From the NCBI GenBank assembly GCA_963713275.1, contig CAVQLG010000010.1:1-64000 (forward strand): 64,000 nucleotides of DNA, written 5' to 3'. Made by a program: the position numbers and the translations under genes. Positions 8,617 through 16,443 of the stretch are shown piece by piece (the first letter of the stretch is position 1; each line of letters begins with the position of its first letter). This DNA is from CAIWHR01 sp963713275. GTDB taxonomy: Bacteria; Pseudomonadota; Gammaproteobacteria; Burkholderiales; Casimicrobiaceae. The notes beneath the pieces are model-generated. The model did no database searches. It worked only from the letters and a program-made list of their open reading frames with translations, and had not been told where the DNA came from.

Positions 8617-9732
8617 TCAAGCCAGCAGCGTCTCCGGCGCGACGAACCCGTAGCCCAGCGCCTCGGCCACCGGCTGGCAAGTGACCTTGCCGAACGCGAT
8701 GTTGAGTCCGTTTCTCAAGTGCACGTCGTCCCGCAGCGCCTGCCTCCAGCCCTTGTCGGCGAGCGCCAGGACGAAGGGCAGCGTCGCGTTGTTGAGCGCG
8801 AACGCCGAGGTCCGGGGAACCGCGCCCGGCATGTTTGCAACGCAGTAATGGGTGACGCCGTCGACGACGTAGACCGGGTCCGCATGGGTCGTCGGATGGG
8901 AGGTCTCGAAGCAGCCGCCCTGGTCGATCGCGACGTCGACGACGACCGAGCCCGCCTTCATCCGGCGCACGAGCTCGGCCGACACGAGCTTGGGCGCCGA
9001 GGCGCCCGGAATCAGCACGCCGCCGACGACCAGGTCCGCCGCGGCGACGTGCCGCTCGATGGTGTCGCGGGTCGAGAAGACGGTGTTGAGCGGCCGGCCG
9101 AACTGGCGCCACAGCGAGCGCAGCACCTCGGTGTTGCGGTCGAGCACCCAGACGTCGGCGCCCATTCCCAGCGCCATGTCGACCGCGTGCGAGCCCACGA
9201 CCCCACCGCCCAGGACCACGACCTTGGCCGGGTCGACGCCGGGGACGCCGCCCAGCAGCACACCGAGGCCGCCGTGCGGCTTCTCGAGGTAGTACGCCCC
9301 GGCCTGGATCGACATCCGCCCCGCGACCTCCGACATCGGCGCGAGCAGCGGCAGCCCCCCGCTCGCCGAGGTCACGGTCTCGTAGGCGATGCACACCGCG
9401 CCGCCTTCGACCAGGTCTTTCGCCTGGTCGCGGTCCGGCGCCAGGTGCAGGTACGTGAACAGGATCTGCCCGGACTTGAGCATCCTGCGCTCGACCGCCT
9501 GCGGCTCCTTGACCTTGACGATCATCTCCGCCGCGTCGAACACCTCCTTCGCCGTGCCGACGATCCGGGCGCCCGCCTTGCGGTAGGCGTCGTCGTCCAT
9601 GCCGATGCCCTGGCCGGCATTGTGCTCGACGATCACCTCGTGGCCGTGAGCGGCCGCCTCCCGGACGCTGCCGGGGACGAGCCCGACGCGGTTTTCGAGG
9701 ACCTTGATCTCCTTCGGGACACCGATGCGCAT
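8617..9732 (-). CDS. ald: Alanine dehydrogenase
   Basis: Catalyses reversible NAD-dependent oxidation of L-alanine to pyruvate and ammonia in the cytoplasm. The 371-aa length and the starting MRIGVPKEIKVLENRVGL are typical of Ald. The substrate region VIVKVKEPQ and the catalytic His/Asp area (FTYLHLAPD) are present. The Rossmann motif is VVVLGGGVVGSHAVDMALGM, and the closing segment SFALNNATLPFVLALADKGW is family-typical. It reads away from the neighbouring phosphotransacetylase-family gene across about 215 bp and is not part of the pst operon. Confidence 0.95.
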   Translation of the reverse strand: MRIGVPKEIKVLENRVGLVPGSVREAAAHGHEVIVEHNAGQGIGMDDDAYRKAGARIVGTAKEVFDAAEMIVKVKEPQAVERRMLKSGQILFTYLHLAPDRDQAKDLVEGGAVCIAYETVTSASGGLPLLAPMSEVAGRMSIQAGAYYLEKPHGGLGVLLGGVPGVDPAKVVVLGGGVVGSHAVDMALGMGADVWVLDRNTEVLRSLWRQFGRPLNTVFSTRDTIERHVAAADLVVGGVLIPGASAPKLVSAELVRRMKAGSVVVDVAIDQGGCFETSHPTTHADPVYVVDGVTHYCVANMPGAVPRTSAFALNNATLPFVLALADKGWRQALRDDVHLRNGLNIAFGKVTCQPVAEALGYGFVAPETLLA

Positions 9733-9948
9733 GGGAAGCTCTCCGCGTAAAGGAAAGGGATCGCCGGCCGGCCACGGGCGGCTCGCGCCGGAGTTTACTT
9801 GGTCACCGTGCCGCTGCCCAGACCGCCCCGCAGCGACATGCCGCATGCGACGGCGCGAGGCCCGGGCTGCGGCGGTGTAACTGGAACGACCGCGGCGACC
9901 GGACGGCGACCTCGAGGAACCTTCCATCGGCGCGGCGTTGACAGCAGC

Positions 9949-10950
9949 ATGACGCGATGCCACGCTGCGCAGATGGTGAATCGCCCGCACCTCCAGCGCT
10001 ACGCGGCCGATGCCCGCCTGCTGCCCGCGATGGCCGCGGCGATCGTCTACCCCTGCGACCCCGAGTCGCTGCAGTTCGCGTTGTCGGGAGCGTTCGCCGG
10101 CTTCATCGCCCCGGTGCTGGTGGGACCGACGGCGCGGATTCGCGGCGTCGCCGATGCCGCCGGGCTCGACCTGTCCCGCATGCAGCACGTCGACACCGCG
10201 GACGACCCGCGCGCGGCCTGCCTGCGCGCCGCCGAACTCGCCGACGCCGGCGAGGTCATGGCGCTGATCAAGGGCGCGCTGGGCATCGACGACCTCTTGA
10301 GCCCGCTGGCGGCGCCGGAGCGCGGGTTCCGTCGTGACCGCCGGCTCTCGCACGTCCACGTACTCGACCTGCCCGGCCGTGCGGCACCGCTGCTTCTCAC
10401 CGACGCGCTGCTCAACCTCAACCCGAACCTGGCGGCGAAGAAGGACATCCTGCTCAACGCGCTGGAGTTCGCGACCGCGTTGGGAGCGTCCCGACCGCGG
10501 GTTGCCCTGCTCGCCGCCACCGATGTCGTCTCGCCGGCCTTTCCTTCGACTGCCGACGCGGCCGCGCTACGGTCGATGGCGGCCCAGGGACTCCTCGGCG
10601 AGGCGTCGGTCGACGGCCCGCTGATGGCGGACAGCGCGCTCTTCCCGGACGCCACGCGGGCGACCGGCGCGCGCCCCGACCCCGCCGGCCAGCTCGACAT
10701 CCTGCTCGCCCCGAACATGGAGGCGGCCTCCCTCGTGCTGCGCACGCTGACCTCGATCACTGGCGGCCTCGCCGCAGGCCTGGTCCTGGGCGCCCGCGTA
10801 CCCATCGTGGCGCCGGTGCGCTCCGACACCATGGAAACGAGGATGGCGTCGTGCGTCCTCGCGTCGCTGCTGGCCGCGGCCCGCGGGCGCAGCACCGCGA
10901 CCCGCGCCCCGTCTGCCGCAGCCGAGGCCGCGCAGCGCGCGCCAGCCTGA
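9949..10950 (+). CDS. Phosphate acetyl/butyryltransferase-family protein
   Basis: A free-standing Pta/Ptb domain of 333 aa. Members move acyl groups between CoA and phosphate. Visible family features are DAGEVMALIKGAL (the acyl-binding region), the LLLTDALLNLNPNLAAKKDIL stretch (quoted in part, residues about 145-165), VDGPLMADSAL and a closing APNMEAASLVLRTL segment followed by a Gly/Ala-rich helix. I chose ATG 9949 (MTRCHAAQMVNRPHL); 9973 is an alternative, and a start at 9799 would add a low-complexity arm that looks non-coding. No acetate kinase gene is nearby, so the acyl substrate is open. It converges on the decarboxylase with a 9-bp gap. Confidence 0.75.
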   Translation: MTRCHAAQMVNRPHLQRYAADARLLPAMAAAIVYPCDPESLQFALSGAFAGFIAPVLVGPTARIRGVADAAGLDLSRMQHVDTADDPRAACLRAAELADAGEVMALIKGALGIDDLLSPLAAPERGFRRDRRLSHVHVLDLPGRAAPLLLTDALLNLNPNLAAKKDILLNALEFATALGASRPRVALLAATDVVSPAFPSTADAAALRSMAAQGLLGEASVDGPLMADSALFPDATRATGARPDPAGQLDILLAPNMEAASLVLRTLTSITGGLAAGLVLGARVPIVAPVRSDTMETRMASCVLASLLAAARGRSTATRAPSAAAEAAQRAPA

Positions 10951-10959
10951 GAGCCCGAC

Positions 10960-13212
10960 TCACCGCCGGCGGACGCAGTCCATGAAGTAGCGTACGCCCC
11001 CCGACCCGTTGCGTTCCTTCACGAGGCCGTGGATGTCGGTCTCGAAGCCGGGGAACTTCTCGTTGAACATCCGCGCGAACTGCAGGTATTCGACGATCGT
11101 GCGGTTGAAGCGCTCGCCGGGGATCAGCAGCGGGATGCCCGGCGGATAGGGCGTCAGCAACACGCTGGTGACGCGACCCTCGAGCTCGTCGATCTCGACG
11201 CGGTCGATCTCGCGGTGCGCCATGCAGGCGAAGGCGTCCGAGGGCTTCAGCGCGGGCTGCATGTCGGAGAGGTACATCTCGGTCGTCACGCGCGCCACGT
11301 CGTGCGCCTTGTACGTGTCGTGGATCTCCTGGCAAAGATCGCGCAGGCCGACGCGCTCGTAGCGCGGCTGCTTGGCGACGAACTCGGGAAGGATGCGCCA
11401 CAGCGGTTGGTTGCGGTCGTAGTCGTCCTTGAACTGCTGCAACGCGGTCACCAGCGTGTTCCAGCGACCCTTGGTAATGCCGATGGTGAACATGATGAAG
11501 AACGAGTAGAGCCCGGTCTTCTCGACGATGACGCCGTGCTCGGCGAGGAAACGGGTGACGATCGACGCCGGGATGCCGGACTTGGCGAACCTGCCCGACA
11601 CGTCGAGCCCGGGCGTGATCACCGTCGCCTTGATCGGGTCGAGGATGTTGAAGCCGGGCGCCAGGTTGCCGAAGCCGTGCCACTTGTCGTGGGCGCGCAG
11701 GATCCAGTCGTCGCGCTCGCCCATGCCCTCGGGCGCGAGGCGCTCGGGGCCCCAGACCTTGAACCACCAGTCCTTGCCCCACTCGTCGTCGACCTTGCGC
11801 ATCGCCCGCCGGAAGTTGAGCGCCTCGATGATCGACTCCTCGACCAGCGCCGTGCCCCCCGGGGGCTCCATCATCGCCGCCGACACGTCGCAGGACGCGA
11901 TGATCGCGTATTGCGGCGAGGTCGACGTGTGCATCAGGTAGGCCTCGTTGAAGATGTGCCGGTCGAGCTTCCGCGTTTCGGACTCCTGCACGATGATCTG
12001 CGACGCCTGCGACAGGCCCGCGAGCAGCTTGTGCGTCGAGTGCGTGGCGAAGATCAGCGCGTCCCTGCTGCGCGGACGGTCGCGCCCGATCGCGTGCATG
12101 TCGCGGTAGAAGTCGTGGAACGCCGCGTGCGGCAGCCAGGCCTCGTCGAAATGCAGCGTGTGGACGTAGTCGCCGAGGGTCTCCTTGATCATCTCGACGT
12201 TGTAGGCGACCCCGTCGTAGGTGCTCTGCGTCAGCGTGAGGATCCGCGGGCTCTTGTTCGCGACCCGGCGCGCGAACGGATTGGCGTCGATCCGCCGGCC
12301 GATGCTCTCCGGCGTGAACTCCTCGCGCGGGATCGGGCCGATGATGCCGAGGTGGTTGCGCGTCGGCGGCAGGAAGACGGGGATCGCCCCCGTCATCGTG
12401 ATCGCGTGCAGCACCGACACGTGGCAGTTGCGGTCGACGACCACGATGTCGTCGGGCGCGACGTTGGCGTGCCAGACCATCTTGTTCGACGTCGACGTGC
12501 CGTTGGTGACGAAGAAGCAGTGGTCCGCGTTGAAGATGCGCGCCGCGTTGCGCTCCGCGGCGGCCACCGGACCGGTGTGGTCGAGCAGCTGGCCGAGCTC
12601 GTCGACCGCGTTGCAGACGTCGGCGCGCAGCATGTTCTCGCCGAAGAACTGGTGGAACATCTGGCCGACGGGGCTCTTGAGGAACGCGACGCCGCCCGAG
12701 TGGCCGGGGCAGTGCCAGGAGTACGAGCCGTCCTGCGCGTAGCCCACCAGCGCGCGGAAGAACGGCGGCGCCAGCGAGTCGAGGTACGCCTTGGTCTCGC
12801 GGATGATGTGCCGCGCGACGAATTCCGGCGTGTCCTCGAACATGTGGATGAAGCCGTGCAACTCGCGCAGGATGTCGTTGGGGATGTGCCGCGACGTGCG
12901 CGTCTCGCCGTAGAGGTAGATCGGGATCTCCGCGTTCTTGAACCGGATCTCCTGGATGAACTTGCGCAGGTTGACCACTGCGGGATCGACCTCGGGACCC
13001 GGGGTGAACTCCTCGTCGTCGATCGACAGGATGAACGCCGACGCGCGCGACTGCTGCTGCGCGAACTGGGACAGGTCGCCGTAGCTGGTGACGCCCAGCA
13101 CCTCCATCCCCTCGGCCTCGATCGCCTGCGCGAGGGCGCGGATGCCGAGGCCGGAGGCGTTCTCCGAGCGGAAGTCCTCGTCGATGATGACGATGGGGAA
13201 GCGGAATTTCAT
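10960..13212 (-). CDS. Orn/Lys/Arg decarboxylase (PLP-dependent, biodegradative type)
   Basis: Removes CO2 from a basic amino acid to give a diamine or agmatine, used in acid resistance or polyamine supply. At 750 aa it has the full AdiA/LdcC/SpeF layout. An N-terminal response-regulator-like wing domain covers about 1-130. A PLP core follows with WHCPGHSGG, FFVTNGTSTSNK, the aspartate site LHFDEAW and the Schiff-base lysine in ATHSTHK (Lys395). A C-terminal domain has PYPPGIPLLIPGE. Sequence alone does not settle whether arginine, lysine or ornithine is preferred. The start is ATG 13212; the reading upstream lacks family similarity. It follows dcd on the same strand after 165 bp, so it may have its own promoter. 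Confidence 0.93.
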   Translation of the reverse strand: MKFRFPIVIIDEDFRSENASGLGIRALAQAIEAEGMEVLGVTSYGDLSQFAQQQSRASAFILSIDDEEFTPGPEVDPAVVNLRKFIQEIRFKNAEIPIYLYGETRTSRHIPNDILRELHGFIHMFEDTPEFVARHIIRETKAYLDSLAPPFFRALVGYAQDGSYSWHCPGHSGGVAFLKSPVGQMFHQFFGENMLRADVCNAVDELGQLLDHTGPVAAAERNAARIFNADHCFFVTNGTSTSNKMVWHANVAPDDIVVVDRNCHVSVLHAITMTGAIPVFLPPTRNHLGIIGPIPREEFTPESIGRRIDANPFARRVANKSPRILTLTQSTYDGVAYNVEMIKETLGDYVHTLHFDEAWLPHAAFHDFYRDMHAIGRDRPRSRDALIFATHSTHKLLAGLSQASQIIVQESETRKLDRHIFNEAYLMHTSTSPQYAIIASCDVSAAMMEPPGGTALVEESIIEALNFRRAMRKVDDEWGKDWWFKVWGPERLAPEGMGERDDWILRAHDKWHGFGNLAPGFNILDPIKATVITPGLDVSGRFAKSGIPASIVTRFLAEHGVIVEKTGLYSFFIMFTIGITKGRWNTLVTALQQFKDDYDRNQPLWRILPEFVAKQPRYERVGLRDLCQEIHDTYKAHDVARVTTEMYLSDMQPALKPSDAFACMAHREIDRVEIDELEGRVTSVLLTPYPPGIPLLIPGERFNRTIVEYLQFARMFNEKFPGFETDIHGLVKERNGSGGVRYFMDCVRRR

Positions 13213-13377
13213 GGCCCGGGAAGCCTCGCGTCGACGGTGACGGGCCCGCGCGGCAACGCGGTACCGATCGCGGGAACGGCGCGCATTATGGGACGAATCG
13301 CGGGCGGTGGCCACCGCCGGCCGCGCCCGCCCGCGAAGACCGTTGCAGCGACGCCACAACGGCCGCGGCCCCCGGCG

Positions 13378-15174
13378 TCAGATCTTGGGCAGGGTGACGC
13401 CCTGCTGGCCCTGGTACTTGCCGCCGCGGTCCTTGTAGGAGGTCTCGCAGATCTCGTCGGATTCGAAGAAGACCACCTGGGCGACCCCCTCGTTGGCGTA
13501 GATCTTGGCGGGCAGCGGCGTCGTGTTCGAGAACTCGAGCGTGACGAAACCCTCCCACTCCGGCTCGAACGGCGTGACGTTGACGATGATGCCGCAGCGG
13601 GCGTAGGTCGAGTTGTGGACGTAGAGATCGTTGGCGAGGAAGTTCGCGAGGCGCGGAACGCAGAGGTCGAACACATCCTCCTCGCCGGCGGGTTCGATCG
13701 ATTCGACGACATCCCAGACCGGTCCGTCGAGCAGTGCCGCGAGCGCTTCATCCCCCGTTGCCTGCGCGACGTGCCGGGCCAACCGGTGGCCGACCGACTG
13801 CGCCGGGTTGGTCTTCACCCCGAGCTGGTTGAGGCTCGTGTCGGCCCGAGCAACCGCCACTGACAACAGCGGCCAAGCCTCCCGTGGCAGCGTGTCGAAG
13901 TTGCTCCGGACCAGGGCGGGCGGTTCCGCCAGGAAAGGAAGAATCTCGTCCTGCAGCCGAAGCTGCTTCACCGACCCCGGCCAAAAGCCGATCTCGCGCG
14001 CGAAGCGCCGGATCTGCACGCGGTCGGTGATCTGCACGCGGTATGCCGGCGTGCCGATGGCGGTGATCTTGTCGCGGACCCGCGAGAACACGCCGAAGCG
14101 CAGCAGCAGGTGATGGACATCCTCGATCAGGCGGCGCGACTTCGAGTAGTACTCGAGAAAGCAGCTCTCGTTCGATCGATGAATTCCGCCGTCGCCGGAG
14201 AAGAGTGCCTGGAGAAAGAGCCGTACTGCGGGCTTCGGCGCCATGAACACCGCCTGCGGAACGAACTTGCCGTCGGCCATCACGTCGAGGCCATACCCCG
14301 TCAGCCACTTCGACGCCCGGTTCGTCTCCGGCACGCCGCCGCGCCCGGCATGGTTGACGATGCGGTAGCCGTGGTGCGGCTTCGCAGTCACCGTCCCGAG
14401 GTCGCCCGCAGCGACCGCGCGGCGCAGCAGGCCGACCAGCACCGGATCCTCGCTGGTGAACGTGGGGCTGTGGCCCGGCGTGCGGCATTGGCCTTCGGAA
14501 ATCATCAGACCGAGGAGCGATGCCTCCCAGTCCGGGAGCTCGCGTTTGCCGAAGACCGGCACATGGCGGGCCGCGGCGATCCGATCGCCAGGGCGAAGGT
14601 CGCCCAGCGGGGTCCAACCGTCCAATTGCCGGAACGGGTGGTTCGCGGTGGCGCGGATCGTGAGGCCCGCGCGGGTACGCAGCAGGAAGACCGGCTTGCG
14701 GCCCTGCGCGATCATTGCCGAGACAGTCGCCGACGTCGGCTGCCAACCATCGAGAGCCACCGTGCGACTGCCAGCCGCCAGGTCGGCGATGGGCACGAAA
14801 GCGCCCGTCTCCGCGTCCACGACCCGCGTGTCACCGGTCACGCACTTTCCCAGACAGATCGTGAGCACGTTGCGGGGGATCCGGAAGTACTCGATCGTGC
14901 GGGCGAGCGCGAAGGAGTTCGGCGGGATGATGCACACGTCGCCGACGAAGTCGACGAACGAACCCGCGTCGAACGCCTTCGGGTCGACGATGGTCGAGTT
15001 GATGTTGGTGAAGATCTTGAATTCGCGCGAGCAGCGGATGTCGTAGCCGTAGCTCGACGTGCCATAGGAGACGATCCGCCGGCCGTCGATCTCCCGCACC
15101 TGCCCGGGCTCGAAGGGCTCGATCATCCGGGTGGACTGCGCCATCCGGCGGATCCAGCGGTCGGACTTGATCAT
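13378..15174 (-). CDS. dcd: dCTP deaminase precursor containing an intein
   Basis: Dcd converts dCTP to dUTP, feeding thymidylate synthesis with dUTPase. The open frame is 598 aa. Residues 1-110 (MIKSDRWIRRMA to CLGK) and 522-598 (STYARCGIIVNV to GVTLPKI) join into a normal-sized 187-aa Dcd. Residues 111-521 are an intein. The junction splits the active-site motif GK|STYARCG. The catalytic glutamate of the family lies in VTLEFSN of the C-terminal part. Until splicing occurs the enzyme should be inactive. The ATG at 15174 lies 14 bp after mrp, which implies cotranscription. It contrasts with dut further along the window, which is uninterrupted. Confidence 0.95.
   Translation of the reverse strand: MIKSDRWIRRMAQSTRMIEPFEPGQVREIDGRRIVSYGTSSYGYDIRCSREFKIFTNINSTIVDPKAFDAGSFVDFVGDVCIIPPNSFALARTIEYFRIPRNVLTICLGKCVTGDTRVVDAETGAFVPIADLAAGSRTVALDGWQPTSATVSAMIAQGRKPVFLLRTRAGLTIRATANHPFRQLDGWTPLGDLRPGDRIAAARHVPVFGKRELPDWEASLLGLMISEGQCRTPGHSPTFTSEDPVLVGLLRRAVAAGDLGTVTAKPHHGYRIVNHAGRGGVPETNRASKWLTGYGLDVMADGKFVPQAVFMAPKPAVRLFLQALFSGDGGIHRSNESCFLEYYSKSRRLIEDVHHLLLRFGVFSRVRDKITAIGTPAYRVQITDRVQIRRFAREIGFWPGSVKQLRLQDEILPFLAEPPALVRSNFDTLPREAWPLLSVAVARADTSLNQLGVKTNPAQSVGHRLARHVAQATGDEALAALLDGPVWDVVESIEPAGEEDVFDLCVPRLANFLANDLYVHNSTYARCGIIVNVTPFEPEWEGFVTLEFSNTTPLPAKIYANEGVAQVVFFESDEICETSYKDRGGKYQGQQGVTLPKI
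13612..14844 (-). mobile_element. Intein in dcd with LAGLIDADG-type homing endonuclease motifs
   Basis: An in-frame 411-residue insertion with the landmarks of a protein intron. It starts with Cys (block A, CVTGDTRVVDAETG), followed by block B (IRATANHPFRQLDGW, with the Thr-x-x-His pattern). It ends with the block F/G region DVFDLCVPRLANFLAND and the terminal His-Asn, followed by Ser as the +1 residue. In the middle are two LAGLIDADG-like helices, LLGLMISEG and LFLQALFSGDGG, about 120-130 residues apart, so a homing endonuclease domain is probably present. All splicing residues look intact. Intein function is inferred from motifs, not tested. Confidence 0.95.
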
Positions 15175-15188
15175 CGCCGGCCGCCGGG

Positions 15189-16277
15189 TCAGGTGTTCTG
15201 GACGACGATCGAAGGGAACTTCGCCGAGAAATCCTCCGCCTTCTGCGCGACGAACACCGCGGTCTTGCGCGCGATCTCGCGGTAGACGCGCGCGATCGGG
15301 CCGTCCGGGTCGGCGACCACCGTCGGCCGCCCGGAGTCGGTCTGCTCGCGAATCCGCAGGTCGAGCGGCAGGCCGCCCAGGAACGGCACGCCGTACTCGG
15401 CGCACATCTTCTGCGCGCCGCCCTCGCCGAAGATGTGCTCGGCGTGGCCGCATTGCGAGCAGACGTGGATGCTCATGTTCTCGACGATGCCCACGATCGG
15501 CACGCCGACCTTCTCGAACATCTTGAGCCCCTTGCGCGCGTCGAGCAGCGCGATGTCCTGCGGCGTGGTGACGATCAGCGCGCCGGTGACCGGCACCTTC
15601 TGGGCGAGCGTGAGCTGGATGTCGCCGGTGCCGGGCGGCAGGTCGACGACCAGGTAGTCGAGGTCGCGCCAGTGGGTGTCCTTGAGGAGCTGCTCGAGCG
15701 CCTGCGTCACCATCGGCCCGCGCCACACCATCGGCGTGTCGACGTCGATCAGGAAACCGATCGACATCGCCTGCAGCCCATGGGCCACGAGCGGCTCCAG
15801 CGACTTGCCGTCGTTCGACTCGGGGCGCGCGCAGATGCCCAGCATCGTCGGCTGCGACGGTCCGTAGATGTCGGCGTCGAGGAGGCCGACCGCCGCGCCT
15901 TCGGCAACGAGCGCGAGCGCGAGGTTGACCGCCGTCGTCGACTTGCCGACACCACCCTTGCCCGAGGCCACCGCGATGATGTTCTTGACGCCGGGGACGA
16001 GCTTCACGCCGCGCTGGACGGCGTGCGAGGTGATCTTCTGCGCGATGTTGACGGTCACGCGGCCCGCGCCGGGGAGCGCCCCGAGGTCGTCGGCGATCAG
16101 CCTGCGCAGCGCTTCGTGCTGCGTCTTCGCGGGGTAGCCCAGCTGGATGTCGATTTCGACGTCGCTGCCGGTGACCGCGATCCTCTTCACGGCCTTGCCG
16201 GTGAGGAAGTCGCGGCCCGTGTTGGGGTCGGTGAGGGCGCGCAGGCGGCCCTGGACGTCGGCCTCGGAAATCGCCAT
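15189..16277 (-). CDS. apbC: Iron-sulfur cluster carrier ATPase Mrp/ApbC
   Basis: P-loop NTPase that holds and transfers Fe-S clusters in the cytoplasm. The 362-aa protein has an N-terminal MIP18/DUF59 domain (about 1-90), the deviant Walker A GKGGVGKSTTAVNLA, LLDADIYGPSQP, the switch region DLPPGTGD, and the C-terminal cluster-binding Cys-x-x-Cys (VCSQCGH). It reads in front of dcd with a 14-bp gap and is divergent from metG, an arrangement familiar in proteobacteria. Confidence 0.95.
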   Translation of the reverse strand: MAISEADVQGRLRALTDPNTGRDFLTGKAVKRIAVTGSDVEIDIQLGYPAKTQHEALRRLIADDLGALPGAGRVTVNIAQKITSHAVQRGVKLVPGVKNIIAVASGKGGVGKSTTAVNLALALVAEGAAVGLLDADIYGPSQPTMLGICARPESNDGKSLEPLVAHGLQAMSIGFLIDVDTPMVWRGPMVTQALEQLLKDTHWRDLDYLVVDLPPGTGDIQLTLAQKVPVTGALIVTTPQDIALLDARKGLKMFEKVGVPIVGIVENMSIHVCSQCGHAEHIFGEGGAQKMCAEYGVPFLGGLPLDLRIREQTDSGRPTVVADPDGPIARVYREIARKTAVFVAQKAEDFSAKFPSIVVQNT

Positions 16278-16317
16278 GGCATGGCTCCGTCGAGAAGGTT
16301 GGGTGTAGAGGTTGCTG

Positions 16318-16374
16318 ATTCTAGCGAAAATCGGTCTCCGCAGAGCGTTCGCCTGAAAGACGCTTTGCTAGAAT
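16318..16374. promoter_or_regulatory. Divergent promoter pair for mrp and metG
   Basis: Two identical -10-like hexamers TAGAAT face outward. One is on the minus strand at 16323-16318, about 40 bp before mrp; the other is on the plus strand at 16369-16374, about 70 bp before metG. Matching -35 elements are weak, so these calls rest on the -10 sequences and the position between divergent genes. Confidence 0.45.
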
Positions 16375-16443
16375 GGGCGTTTTTCCGCGCCGGCGGCAAG
16401 GCCGGCGCCCGCCGGCGACACGCCGCACCCGAGGCTCTTCCCG

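Noticed and set aside
9799..9948. N-terminal extension of the phosphotransacetylase-family protein
   Set aside because: Adds an Arg/Gly/Pro-rich arm without family similarity; the conserved part begins near 9973.
11029..13863. A 944-codon plus-strand frame opposite the decarboxylase and dcd
   Set aside because: Runs across two real genes and an intergenic gap on the other strand, with low-complexity composition.
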